Assembly: GCA_947586625.1 (NCBI GenBank)
Contig: CANPXS010000005.1
Span: 1 to 44,798 of the forward strand
Length of the DNA stretch: 44,798 nucleotides
Direction: 5' to 3'
Origin: an uncultured Clostridia bacterium
Lineage (GTDB): Bacteria; Bacillota; Clostridia; Oscillospirales; CAG-272
Part shown: positions 32,394-40,178 of the stretch, piece after piece
Layout of the letters: each line of letters starts with the position of its first letter
How positions within the stretch are numbered: the stretch's first letter is position 1
Notes under the pieces: model-generated
Database searches by the model: none
The model's input: the letters and a program-made list of their open reading frames with translations, nothing else
What the model was told of the DNA's origin: nothing
Translations under genes and position numbers: made by a program

Positions 32394-33503
32394 ATGGTTG
32401 AAAAGATAAAAAAATACGTACCGACAGTACCGGCTGTGATCTTTGCCATTCTGCCCGTTGCCGCGATAATACATCTGACGTGCGCATTTTCACCGCGGTT
32501 TGCCGATTTTTTTAATATACACATAGCGTCGATTTTCCGCGCCGCCGTTTCATATCTTACGGGATGGTTGCCGTTTTCTTTAGCCGAGACACTTTTGATT
32601 TTTCTGCCTTTTTTACTGTTTATCGCGATAGTGTGGCTTATTCCGTCAGTCTCAAAGGACAGCACGAAAAGCATTCGCTACATCTTCTCGCTGCTCTCAA
32701 TAATCGCGTATATTTATATCTCGTTCGTGTTCACGCTCGCTACGGGTTATCAGGGGACGTCTGTGACCGATAAGCTCGATGTGGAGCGGCGAGGTATAAC
32801 GGCGGAGGAGCTTTATGACACCGCCGCCGCATTGACAGACGTTGTAAATAAACTCTCGGAAGAAGTAAAATTCATATCAAACGGCGAGTCCGTCATGCCG
32901 TACGATCTCGACGAGCTGAATGCAAAGCTCAACGACGCGTACGTGTATGCCGCGGACAAATACGACTTTATAATGCCGCTTCGCTCGAATGTTAAATCTG
33001 TCGCGCTTTCGGGGCCCATGACTTACACGCATATCTCGGGCGTCTACACCTTTTTTACGGGCGAGGCAAACGTCAATATCAATTTCCCCGATTATACGAT
33101 AGTCTACACAATGGCGCACGAAATGTCGCATCAGCGCGGTATCGCGCCGGAAGATGAAGCGAATTTTATGGCGTTCCTCGTGTGTATGCAGAGCGATGAT
33201 CCGTATATACGGTACAGCGGCGCACAAAGTCTTCTTGAGTATGTGTATTCCGCGCTTTCTAAAGCCGACCGCGACCTCTACAGAAAATGTTATGCATCGT
33301 TGTCGTCGCGAGTCGTTGGCGAAATGCGTGCGTATAATAAATTCTTTGAAAAATACGAGGAAAATGTCGCAGCGACAGTATCGGGTACCGTAAACAACAC
33401 TTACCTTGTGCTTCAGGGAACGGAGGGCACGCGCAGCTACGGTCTCGTCGCCGATCTTGCCGTTTTGTGCTATATCAAGGGCATACTTCCGATTAACCCG
33501 TGA
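32394..33503 (+). CDS. DUF3810 membrane metalloprotease-like protein
   Basis: 369 residues. Two or three hydrophobic helices fill the first ~120 residues (about 14-32, 62-82, 95-118), followed by a soluble domain. That domain carries a zinc-protease motif, HEMSH (His242, Glu243, His246), with a downstream acidic ligand candidate in EDEANF (Glu255). This matches DUF3810 proteins, thought to be membrane-bound zinc proteases of unknown substrate. The gene begins 57 bases after the pseudouridine synthase, so it is the probable end of the lgt operon. Confidence 0.82.
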   Translation: MVEKIKKYVPTVPAVIFAILPVAAIIHLTCAFSPRFADFFNIHIASIFRAAVSYLTGWLPFSLAETLLIFLPFLLFIAIVWLIPSVSKDSTKSIRYIFSLLSIIAYIYISFVFTLATGYQGTSVTDKLDVERRGITAEELYDTAAALTDVVNKLSEEVKFISNGESVMPYDLDELNAKLNDAYVYAADKYDFIMPLRSNVKSVALSGPMTYTHISGVYTFFTGEANVNINFPDYTIVYTMAHEMSHQRGIAPEDEANFMAFLVCMQSDDPYIRYSGAQSLLEYVYSALSKADRDLYRKCYASLSSRVVGEMRAYNKFFEKYEENVAATVSGTVNNTYLVLQGTEGTRSYGLVADLAVLCYIKGILPINP

Positions 33504-33711
33504 TCATATATCCGTGTTTCGGCACATATTTCCGCGTCGTAACATATAATCGTATCAGATACGGGAAATATTTGAAAATCGCGGAAATCATTGTGCGGCA
33601 CAATCAACAATTATCGCTGCGAAATCCATGCCAAATATGTGCATGATGTACGATTTTGCATCAATTTTTATTTTGTTTGTATTAACACTTTCTTTTTTTG
33701 CGCCGTTCTGT
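33504..33711. other. AT-rich structured intergenic region with inverted repeats
   Basis: No gene is seen. It holds ATTTCCGCG (33528-33536) matched by CGCGGAAAT (33580-33588), and an alternative pairing ATATTTCC (33526-33533) with GGAAATAT (33564-33571). A small hairpin CGTAT-CAG-ATACG lies at 33551-33563. A perfect 15-base palindrome, ATTGTGCGGCACAAT, is at 33590-33604. The first set could be the folded 3' end of the DUF3810 transcript; the palindrome could be a protein-binding site for the murA promoter. Confidence 0.5.
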
Positions 33712-33717
33712 TATAAT
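33689..33717 (+). promoter_or_regulatory. Extended -10 promoter of murA
   Basis: TATAAT (33712-33717) preceded by TGT. The -35 position (33689-33694, TTTCTT) is poor. The leader is about 110 bases and includes a CGCAAA/TTTGCG hairpin near 33780-33796. Confidence 0.6.
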
Positions 33718-33833
33718 AAAATGGTTATGTTTCGATCGAGGTTTCTCGACCGAACGTACATATCACTATTGAAATTACCGCGCAAACTATTTTGCGTTTT
33801 ATATACGTTCCCGTCAAGGAGGGAAATAATTCT

Positions 33834-35108
33834 ATGGAGAAGCTCGTCATAGAGGGCGGCATACCGTTGCAAGGCAGCGTCGACGTAAGCGCGATGAAGA
33901 ATGCTGCCTTGCCGATAATATATGCAACTGTTCTGGTCGCGGGAAAGTGCAGACTTGAAAATTTACCGAACATAAGTGATGTTACGACATCGTTTGAAAT
34001 ACTGCGCGGAATGGGCGCAAAGGTCGAACACATAGGAAATTCTGTTGTTGAAATAGATACTACGGACCTTGTCGGGTCGACGTCGGACCCGAAGCTCGTT
34101 GGAACGATACGCGGCTCATATTATCTGCTCGGCACCGAGCTCGGCAGATTCGGCAAAGCGCGCGTCGGATATCCGGGCGGATGCGATTTCGGCGGCAGAC
34201 CGATGGACCTTCACATCAAGGGCTTTGAAGCTCTCGGCGGCGAGACTGTCGAGGATGAAGAGTATATAACGATAAACGCGCCTCTCGGAGTGCGCGGGAA
34301 CGGCATATATTTTGACGGCAATTCGGTCGGTGCAACTATCAATGTGATGCTTGCCGCAGTGCTTGCAAAGGGAATCACGACTATCGACAACGCAGCTAAA
34401 GAGCCGCACGTCGTCGACCTCGCCAACTTTCTCAACACATGTGGCGCACGCATAACGGGCGCGGGCACAGACATGATAAAGATACGCGGCGTCGAGAAGC
34501 TGCACGGCTGTACATACGCCATAATCCCCGACATGATCGAGGCGGGCACGTATATGGTCGCGGCAGCCGCGACGTGCGGGAGCATAAAGATAAACAATGT
34601 TATACCAAAGCACCTCGAAGCGATTGCAGCCAAGCTCGAGGAAGTCGGCGCCGAGGTCGAGATGCTCGACGATTCCGTTATCGTTATCGGACGCGGCAAC
34701 TACAAGCGCACGAATATAACGACGCTGCCGTATCCGGGATTTCCGACAGACATGCATCCTCAGATGGCGCCGCTTCTCGCTATCGCAAACGGTCAAAGCC
34801 GTATTCGCGAGACGATTTGGCCGAAGCGTTTCCGTTACGTCGAGGAGCTGAAGCTTATGGGCGCAGACATAACAGTCAACGAAGACACGGCGACAGCCAT
34901 AATAAACGGTGTTGATGCTTTGAAACCGGCAAAGGTAAAAGCAGTCGATCTTCGTGCCGGTCTTGCCGTTCTTATCGCCGGACTTATGACCGAAGGAACG
35001 ACAGAAATTTACGATATCAAGTACATAGAGCGCGGATATGAAAATATAGTATCAAAGCTGTCGGGACTAGGCGCGCGAATAAAAAAGGTCCCGATAGGGG
35101 ACGAATAA
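33834..35108 (+). CDS. murA: UDP-N-acetylglucosamine 1-carboxyvinyltransferase
   Basis: 424 residues from ATG 33834, placed by AGGAGGG upstream and the usual MEKLVIEGG start; the frame reaches back to 33792 but that extension is not family-like. The cytosolic enzyme adds enolpyruvate from PEP to UDP-GlcNAc, the first committed step of peptidoglycan synthesis. Lys22 and Asn23 (MKNAALP) match the essential pair. The PEP-binding Cys117 in YPGGCDFGGRP is present, so the enzyme should be sensitive to fosfomycin. Low-GC Gram-positives often have two MurA copies; only one is seen here. Confidence 0.95.
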   Translation: MEKLVIEGGIPLQGSVDVSAMKNAALPIIYATVLVAGKCRLENLPNISDVTTSFEILRGMGAKVEHIGNSVVEIDTTDLVGSTSDPKLVGTIRGSYYLLGTELGRFGKARVGYPGGCDFGGRPMDLHIKGFEALGGETVEDEEYITINAPLGVRGNGIYFDGNSVGATINVMLAAVLAKGITTIDNAAKEPHVVDLANFLNTCGARITGAGTDMIKIRGVEKLHGCTYAIIPDMIEAGTYMVAAAATCGSIKINNVIPKHLEAIAAKLEEVGAEVEMLDDSVIVIGRGNYKRTNITTLPYPGFPTDMHPQMAPLLAIANGQSRIRETIWPKRFRYVEELKLMGADITVNEDTATAIINGVDALKPAKVKAVDLRAGLAVLIAGLMTEGTTEIYDIKYIERGYENIVSKLSGLGARIKKVPIGDE

Positions 35109-35152
35109 TCACAGAGAATTATAAAATTTATATAAAATCGGAGGACACAAAA

Positions 35153-35359
35153 ATGAAAGTCACAAAGGACACGATAATCACCGACGTTCTCAAGATAGAC
35201 CGCGAGACGGCAAGATTTTTCTTTGAGATCGGGATGCACTGCCTCGGCTGCCCCGCATCGGCAGGCGAGACGATAGCGCAGGCATGCGCAGTCCATGCTA
35301 CCGACGCGGATGCGCTCGTAGCAAAGATCAACGCGTTCCTTGAAAGCAAGGGCGAGTAA
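35153..35359 (+). CDS. DUF1858 domain protein (small CxxC protein)
   Basis: 68 residues, making up one whole DUF1858 domain: TKDTIITDVLKIDRETA, then MHCLGCPASAGETI with a CxxC pair (Cys30, Cys33). Family members are small helical proteins related to a domain found with hybrid-cluster and disulfide enzymes, suggesting redox or metal binding. CGGAGG is about ten bases ahead of ATG 35153. It follows murA by 44 bases and ends before a strong hairpin. Confidence 0.88.
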   Translation: MKVTKDTIITDVLKIDRETARFFFEIGMHCLGCPASAGETIAQACAVHATDADALVAKINAFLESKGE

Positions 35360-35368
35360 GTTTCAGTT

Positions 35369-35398
35369 CGTGGGACGCTTTTTGTAAAGCGTCCCACG
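35369..35398 (+). terminator. Strong hairpin between the DUF1858 gene and trmK
   Basis: Perfect 12-bp stem CGTGGGACGCTT (35369-35380) with AAGCGTCCCACG (35387-35398), loop TTTGTA. No clear T-run follows, only ATGCTTTATATA, so it may be a partial terminator or an mRNA-processing or stability structure. It abuts the first possible trmK start. Confidence 0.5.
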
Positions 35399-36106
35399 AT
35401 GCTTTATATAGCTATGGAAAAGATGATGTCTCTGCCGGGAAAAAGGCTTTCTGCGGCAGCGGGATTTATCAGGCAAGGCGCAGTATTTGCCGATATCGGC
35501 ACGGATCATGCGCTCCTGCCTATATGGGCAGTCACAAACGGTATAGCCGTTCGCGCGGTCGCATCGGACGTAAACGAAGGACCGCTATGGCGTGCGCGTG
35601 AAAACGCCGCGCGATACGGCGTCGGCGACCGCGTACAGTGCGTGCTCGCAAATGGCTTTGACAGTATGGAGTCATACGGAATCACCGACGCCGCGATATG
35701 CGGCATGGGCGGCGAGCTTATCGCCGATATCGTCAAACGCGCCGCGTTTATAAAAAGCGACGGCTTTCGCCTTATCGTACAGCCGATGACGATGCCGGAT
35801 GCAGCAAGGCGCGGGCTGTGGCACACCGGATTTGACATAACGGACGAGCTGACTGTATGCGAAGGAGACAAATTTTACACCGTCATATGCGCGAACTATT
35901 GCAACGTCGTCAATAATGATTTCGACGACTTCACAGCGCTGTACGGTGATATAACGGCAAGAAGATTTGCATCCGACGACATTCGCACAAACTATTTCAA
36001 ACATGAGATAGGTAAGTACGAACAAATAATAAAAGGGAAGAGCAGCGCCGGTCTTGACATTTCCGAAGAACGGGAAATAGTAAGACGGCTGACAGAGGTA
36101 ATGTGA
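35399..36106 (+). CDS. trmK: tRNA (adenine(22)-N(1))-methyltransferase TrmK
   Basis: Up to 235 residues. The SAM-binding motif VFADIGTDHALLPI and the GMGGELIADI motif are those of TrmK, which methylates A22 of tRNA in Firmicutes. Start is uncertain. ATG 35399 touches the base of the 35369-35398 hairpin and has no ribosome site. ATG 35414 (MEKMMSLPGKRL) or 35426 fits the family better, and GGAAAAG gives 35426 a weak ribosome site. Two bases before the Nif3 gene, the same pair order as in Bacillus (trmK-yqfO). Confidence 0.88.
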   Translation: MLYIAMEKMMSLPGKRLSAAAGFIRQGAVFADIGTDHALLPIWAVTNGIAVRAVASDVNEGPLWRARENAARYGVGDRVQCVLANGFDSMESYGITDAAICGMGGELIADIVKRAAFIKSDGFRLIVQPMTMPDAARRGLWHTGFDITDELTVCEGDKFYTVICANYCNVVNNDFDDFTALYGDITARRFASDDIRTNYFKHEIGKYEQIIKGKSSAGLDISEEREIVRRLTEVM

Positions 36107-36107
36107 T

Positions 36108-36887
36108 ATGGCAAAAACTGTGCGTGAGCTCGCGCAATATCTCGATGAAAAAATACCGCGTTCGCTCTCATGCGAATGGGATAACGACGGCGTTATGGTA
36201 TGCGCCGACGACGGCGCTGATGCGGTACGAATTCTTTTGACGCTCGACGTTACGCTCGACGCACTCGAATATGCATATGCCGACGAGTGCGGATGTGTAA
36301 TTTCGCATCATCCGCTCATATTCAGACCGCTGAGGTCGCTATCAAACGATACAGTGTCGTCACGTGCCGCTGTATATGCGCTGACGCACGGCATAACGGT
36401 CATGTCGTATCACACGCGCCTCGACGCGCTCGAACGCTACGGCGTGAACGATACGCTTTGCAACATTCTCGGCGTCGAAAACGCCGTTCCGTTCGGCCCC
36501 GACGGCGAAGCGATCGGACGTTACGGAAATCTATCGACATTCAAAACTCTGTCCGATTTCTGTACGGACGTCAAAGAGGCGCTCGGCGCGGGCGGTCTCG
36601 TCGTCGTCGACGCGGGCAGGGAAGTAAGGAAAGTCGCTTTGATAGGCGGGGACGGGAAGGACTATCTGATCCCAGCAATAGAGGCAGGCGCCGACACATT
36701 CCTCACAGGCCGCTGCGGATACAATCTCGACATCGACGCCGCTGGATATGGGATAAACGTAGTCGAGGCAGGCCATTACAACACGGAAGCTCCCGTGCTC
36801 ACGTCGCTGCAAAAGCTGATATCTGAGGAGTTTGACGACATAGAGTTCGTATACTACAACAGCGACAAAACGAAGATAGTAATATAA
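36108..36887 (+). CDS. Nif3-like dinuclear metal centre protein (YqfO/DUF34 family)
   Basis: 259 residues. The metal-ligand blocks are visible: CVISHHPLIFRP (His-His pair), SYHTRLDAL and, near the C-terminus, VVEAGHYNTE (His, Glu). This is the short form without the ~100-residue central insertion of Bacillus YqfO. The family forms hexameric rings with two metal ions; GTP cyclohydrolase-like or metal-chaperone roles are proposed but unsettled. Starts two bases after trmK and converges with the next minus-strand gene with only seven bases between stops. Confidence 0.88.
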   Translation: MAKTVRELAQYLDEKIPRSLSCEWDNDGVMVCADDGADAVRILLTLDVTLDALEYAYADECGCVISHHPLIFRPLRSLSNDTVSSRAAVYALTHGITVMSYHTRLDALERYGVNDTLCNILGVENAVPFGPDGEAIGRYGNLSTFKTLSDFCTDVKEALGAGGLVVVDAGREVRKVALIGGDGKDYLIPAIEAGADTFLTGRCGYNLDIDAAGYGINVVEAGHYNTEAPVLTSLQKLISEEFDDIEFVYYNSDKTKIVI

Positions 36888-36894
36888 CGCCGGT

Positions 36895-37857
36895 TTATTT
36901 GCGATAGATCGTAAGTATGATATCGCTGTATGTGCCTTTATACGGAGTATAAACGAAATCTTCGCCGTATTTCTTGCCGAATTCCATCATAAGTTCATCG
37001 GTTACAGCCTTGTGCAGTTCTTTCGGCACGTCGGTCTGATCGGAAAAGCCGCGTCCCAAAAAACGTGACAGGAATCCGTCGAATATAGGTATTTCGAATT
37101 TTCCTCTGTGCCGGATCAGTTTTATTTCCTTTTTGCCGAATATTTTGGCACATGCTTCATCGCGGTCAAATTTCCAGCTATACTTTACGGGGGTTATACC
37201 GCGTAGTCCAAGCCTATGCCAGTATTCACCGTAAAGAGAGTTGACAATCTCAAAATATCGTGAATTATCTTGCGCCTCGGTATCTTGTCTGCCCGGCGCA
37301 TCGTCAAGGCATACAAAAGCGCCGTCGCTTTTCATTACGCGATATATTTCGCAAAGCACCTTTTTCGGGTTTGAGATCAAATGCAGGACGCTGTTTGCAA
37401 CGACTGTATTGACGCTTTCGTCTACCAGAGGTATTTCAAGCGCGTTCATTCGGCACACGGTAACATTTTTGAGTGATACGTCCAAATAACGCGCTCTGTC
37501 CAAAAGTATTGTGAGCATCCCGTTGGAAATATCACCCGCGATAATGCGCGTTCCGTTTTGCGCACACGGCACGGTGAGACAACCGTCGCCGCAGGCTAAA
37601 TCAAAGAAAACACCATTGCCGGTAAGCGCAGAGATTTCTTTTGAAACTAATTCGTCGCCCTCCTCTATAACATATTTCCTGTTGCCCGAATATGTCTCTC
37701 CGATATTTTCATAACCTATGTACTTGTCGCCGTCCCCGTCTTTTACCATGTCGGGCATATCGGTGAGCTGCCATATCCCGTCTTTGAACGGGACCGTATA
37801 TCCGCAGGAGCATGCGGGTAAATTCATTGTTTTTTGACATTTTGGGCAAATAAACAT
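36895..37857 (-). CDS. SAM-dependent methyltransferase with N-terminal zinc ribbon
   Basis: 320 residues from ATG 37857, which has GGAG seven bases ahead; the frame extends back to 37881 without support. An N-terminal Cys cluster (CPKC, then CSCG within the first 20 residues) resembles a zinc ribbon. A class I methyltransferase follows: motif I FFDLACGDGCLTV, the acidic GD in IIAGDISNGML, and motif IV-like NSVLHLISNPKKVLCEIYRVMKSDG. This plan is like RlmA-type rRNA guanine methyltransferases and related UbiE-like enzymes. The target is unknown. Confidence 0.82.
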   Translation of the reverse strand: MFICPKCQKTMNLPACSCGYTVPFKDGIWQLTDMPDMVKDGDGDKYIGYENIGETYSGNRKYVIEEGDELVSKEISALTGNGVFFDLACGDGCLTVPCAQNGTRIIAGDISNGMLTILLDRARYLDVSLKNVTVCRMNALEIPLVDESVNTVVANSVLHLISNPKKVLCEIYRVMKSDGAFVCLDDAPGRQDTEAQDNSRYFEIVNSLYGEYWHRLGLRGITPVKYSWKFDRDEACAKIFGKKEIKLIRHRGKFEIPIFDGFLSRFLGRGFSDQTDVPKELHKAVTDELMMEFGKKYGEDFVYTPYKGTYSDIILTIYRK

Positions 37858-37871
37858 TTTTGCACTCCGTT

Positions 37872-38369
37872 TTATGTACATGATTTTAATTCAATATACG
37901 CATCCGCTTCGTCTCGGGTTCTGAAGATAACGACGTCTTTATTCTCTTTATACCGCTCTATGAGCGAGTAGATTTTCGGCAGAGTGTCGCGCGGAAAATC
38001 TTCTATCCACTGTCTGAACTCGGGGTCGAACTCATTCTCGACCCACGGCAGATCGTCGCGCTTTTGTCCGATGCGCGACATCGCGCCCGATATGCAGACA
38101 TCAAGAGGGAAATCGAGCAGAAACACCGTGTCACAGCATTTCAGACGTGCCTCGATAGTGCGCGAGTAGTTGCCGTCTATTATCCATTCGTCGCGCGCCA
38201 TTATCTCATATAGGCGGGCATCGAATTCATCACGTGTTACGTTTGTCCTGTCGGGGCGGTGCCAAATTAAGTCGAGATGGTAGAGCGGCAGTCCGGTGAC
38301 GTCGCGCAGCTTACGAGCGAACGTACTTTTGCCCGCGCCGGGACTTCCTATGATTATAACTTTTTTCAT
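37872..38369 (-). CDS. Adenylate-kinase-like P-loop ATPase (FlaR/topology-modulation family)
   Basis: 165 residues. P-loop GSPGAGKST is at 8-16. The YHLDLIWHRPDRTNVT, DEWIIDGNYSRT and DTVFLLDFPLDVCI blocks are typical of proteins annotated as FlaR or DNA topology modulation proteins. These are small P-loop kinases whose true substrate is unclear. It ends 14 bases before the methyltransferase start and is likely co-transcribed with it. Confidence 0.82.
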   Translation of the reverse strand: MKKVIIIGSPGAGKSTFARKLRDVTGLPLYHLDLIWHRPDRTNVTRDEFDARLYEIMARDEWIIDGNYSRTIEARLKCCDTVFLLDFPLDVCISGAMSRIGQKRDDLPWVENEFDPEFRQWIEDFPRDTLPKIYSLIERYKENKDVVIFRTRDEADAYIELKSCT

Positions 38370-38385
38370 TACTAAAAGAATATGC

Positions 38386-38412
38386 GCGGCGTCCCGTTTT
38401 GCGGGACGCCGC
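38386..38412 (-). terminator. Terminator downstream of rnhA
   Basis: Perfect 11-bp GC-rich stem GCGGCGTCCCG (38386-38396) with CGGGACGCCGC (38402-38412). On the minus strand it is followed by GCATATTCTTTT, a moderate T tail. Confidence 0.7.
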
Positions 38413-38446
38413 AGTTTTGCTTTGATTTGAACTATGTCTTCACAGA

Positions 38447-38884
38447 CTATGTCCTGTGCTTTTCCGCTTCTGCCTGCGCGATAGTGTCGCAGCGCTCGTT
38501 ATACTCGTGTCCGGCGTGTCCGCGTGTCCACTCAAACGTGACGTTGTGCATGTCGCACAGCTCGATAAGCCGCTCCCACAGTTCGGGATTGAGTGCTGGA
38601 TTGCCGTCCGGCTTCTTCCAACCGCGCTTTTGCCAGCCTTTTGCCCATCCTTTGGTGATCCCGTTGACTACGTACTGCGAATCGGAGACGAGCGTCACAT
38701 CGCATGGCTTTTTCAATGCGCCGAGCGCCTCGATAACGGCCGTGAGTTCCATGCGGTTGTTTGTCGTCGACGACTCGCCGCCCGACAGGACTTTCTCGGC
38801 GTCTCCGCATACGAGTATCGCGCACCAACCGCCCGGACCGGGATTCAATTTACAGGAACCGTCTGTGTATATGGAAACGTGCAT
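38447..38884 (-). CDS. rnhA: Ribonuclease HI
   Basis: 145 residues. It cleaves the RNA strand of RNA-DNA hybrids with two metal ions. All active-site residues are seen: Asp8 (YTDGSC), Glu46 (NRMELTA), Asp68 (VSDSQY), His123 (TRGHAGH) and Asp133 (NERCDTIA). The basic protrusion [14 protein letters not shown], characteristic of E. coli-type enzymes, is present. Three bases after the preceding flavodoxin-like gene, so co-transcribed. Confidence 0.95.
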   Translation of the reverse strand: MHVSIYTDGSCKLNPGPGGWCAILVCGDAEKVLSGGESSTTNNRMELTAVIEALGALKKPCDVTLVSDSQYVVNGITKGWAKGWQKRGWKKPDGNPALNPELWERLIELCDMHNVTFEWTRGHAGHEYNERCDTIAQAEAEKHRT

Positions 38885-38887
38885 TTA

Positions 38888-39319
38888 TTATTTGAGCGAA
38901 TTCTTGATGTCCTCGCACCAGTCTACGATGGCGCTGCGTTCTTCCATGGAGATTTTCGACGCAAAGATGCTGCCGGGAGCGACAAAGTATGTCTTATCCT
39001 CGAGAACATTCGTGCCGGCAGATTTAGCAGAGTCTATGAGCTGCTGCATGGGAGGCGTGACCTTTTTATCCTTGCTTTCAAATACAAAGACTACGTTAGC
39101 CGCTCTCGCCGCCGTGAGCTCGCCGATAAACAGGCGGACGTTGTCCTCAACGCGTGCGCCGACGGAGACCACAAGTACTACGAGACGCTCGCGGTCGCAG
39201 GAATATGCGGGCGGTATCGTGTCTGCGATAGCGTGCTGGTCGTTCTGAGCTTCGCCGAGTGCGACGGCGTAGTTGACGACCTTCTTATTTTTTGACGAAT
39301 AGAGTACGCGCATTTTCAT
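38888..39319 (-). CDS. Flavodoxin-like small protein
   Basis: 143 residues. It begins MKMRVLYSSKNKKVVNYA, resembling the beta strand plus phosphate-binding loop of flavodoxins. Alternating strands and helices follow (RLVVLVVSVGA, ANVVFVFESKD, TYFVAPGS) in a flavodoxin-type order. The loop is not a clean FMN T/S-x-T-G-x-T motif, so flavin binding is uncertain. GGAGG eight bases before ATG 39319 and an extended -10 promoter support the start. Co-transcribed with rnhA. Confidence 0.62.
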   Translation of the reverse strand: MKMRVLYSSKNKKVVNYAVALGEAQNDQHAIADTIPPAYSCDRERLVVLVVSVGARVEDNVRLFIGELTAARAANVVFVFESKDKKVTPPMQQLIDSAKSAGTNVLEDKTYFVAPGSIFASKISMEERSAIVDWCEDIKNSLK

Positions 39320-39351
39320 GATATGATCCTCCGAATCATGTTATTGGAATC

Positions 39352-39357
39352 ATTATA
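39352..39357 (-). promoter_or_regulatory. Extended -10 promoter of the flavodoxin-like/rnhA operon
   Basis: TATAAT on the minus strand (39357-39352) preceded by TGT; weak -35. Leader of about 25 bases with GGAGG. Confidence 0.55.
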
Positions 39358-39425
39358 ACATATATTTGCGAAAATTTGAACAGGTTTTGTAAAATTTGAT
39401 AAAATTTTTTTGAGATGCAGACAAC

Positions 39426-39458
39426 AAAAACGGCACGGGTTAATGCCGTACCGTTTTT
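39426..39458 (-). terminator. Terminator downstream of the ECF S-component gene
   Basis: Stem AAAAACGGCACGG (39426-39438) with CCGTACCGTTTTT (39446-39458), one wobble, T-runs on both strands. Confidence 0.85.
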
Positions 39459-39474
39459 CAGCTGATGCATGGTG

Positions 39475-40071
39475 TTAATCTTTGTTGCGTTTCTTTTTGA
39501 CGATGTCAATGATACGGATGATCGCTGGATCAAGCACAAGGTTGATCGAAAGCTCGATGATGAAGTTTATACCCACAAGACCTAATATGACATAACCGGC
39601 GACGGACTGTCCTTCGGCTGCCGCCCACGAATTAATCGTCTCCCAGAAGAACAGACGACATCCGATGAGGAATACGCCGGTGTTCGTAACGGGGGAGAGA
39701 ACGGACGCAGTTATGACGGCTGCAGCTCTGTTCTTTTTCTCAAGCAGTTTGTAGACTAATGCGGAGACCAGTCCGGCAAGCGTGCCTTTGACAAGAACTG
39801 TGATGATAGTTCCGGCAATGTTGATCGCCAAAAACGTATCCGCGTCGTGAGTCAACAGAACTATTACGCCGAAAACAAATCCGAGCCATGCGCCGGTCCC
39901 GATGCCGTACAGCGCCGCGCCAAGCACGACAGGCATAAGTACGAGCGTGATCGAGAACATCGTGAATCTCAGATTCATGCTTACGAATTGAAGAACGACT
40001 ACAATCGCAGTAAGCAGCGCTGTTCCTACGAGCGCATTCGTGCGCTCACGGTTTTTCGTGACAGTATTCAT
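39475..40071 (-). CDS. ECF transporter S component, probably for pantothenate
   Basis: 198 residues, almost wholly hydrophobic with about six membrane helices, and a basic C-terminus (KKKRNKD). The LRFTMFSITLVLMPVVLGAALYG block and the size are those of substrate-binding S components, which join a shared EcfT/EcfA module encoded elsewhere. Pantothenate is inferred because the gene lies directly downstream, in the same direction, of coaX, whose product phosphorylates pantothenate. Start ATG 40071 has GGAGG about five bases ahead. The 107-base gap after coaX holds a possible TATAAT at 40164-40159 (minus). Confidence 0.8.
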   Translation of the reverse strand: MNTVTKNRERTNALVGTALLTAIVVVLQFVSMNLRFTMFSITLVLMPVVLGAALYGIGTGAWLGFVFGVIVLLTHDADTFLAINIAGTIITVLVKGTLAGLVSALVYKLLEKKNRAAAVITASVLSPVTNTGVFLIGCRLFFWETINSWAAAEGQSVAGYVILGLVGINFIIELSINLVLDPAIIRIIDIVKKKRNKD

Positions 40072-40156
40072 TTTTACCTCCGGGACTCAAACCCGTGCTG
40101 CCGCCCGAGAATACAACGGTGTGGCGCAGTTTGATTTATAATTACGGCCGTAGCCG

Positions 40157-40174
40157 GAATTATACAAAATATTT
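40157..40174. repeat. Copy 1 of an 18-base AT-rich motif
   Basis: GAATTATACAAAATATTT, identical over all 18 bases to the copy at 41799-41816. Its reverse complement contains TATAAT and stands upstream of the ECF S-component gene. Confidence 0.7.
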
Positions 40175-40178
40175 ATTA

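Noticed and set aside
39358-39425. AAAATTTGA-like short repeats upstream of the flavodoxin-like gene
   Set aside because: Low-complexity AT-rich promoter DNA; only two imperfect copies, no further structure.
40072-40110. A tRNA T-arm-like sequence (CGGG-TTTGAGT-CCCG) just before the ECF S-component start
   Set aside because: No acceptor, D or anticodon arm can be assembled around it; most likely a small hairpin near the ribosome site.
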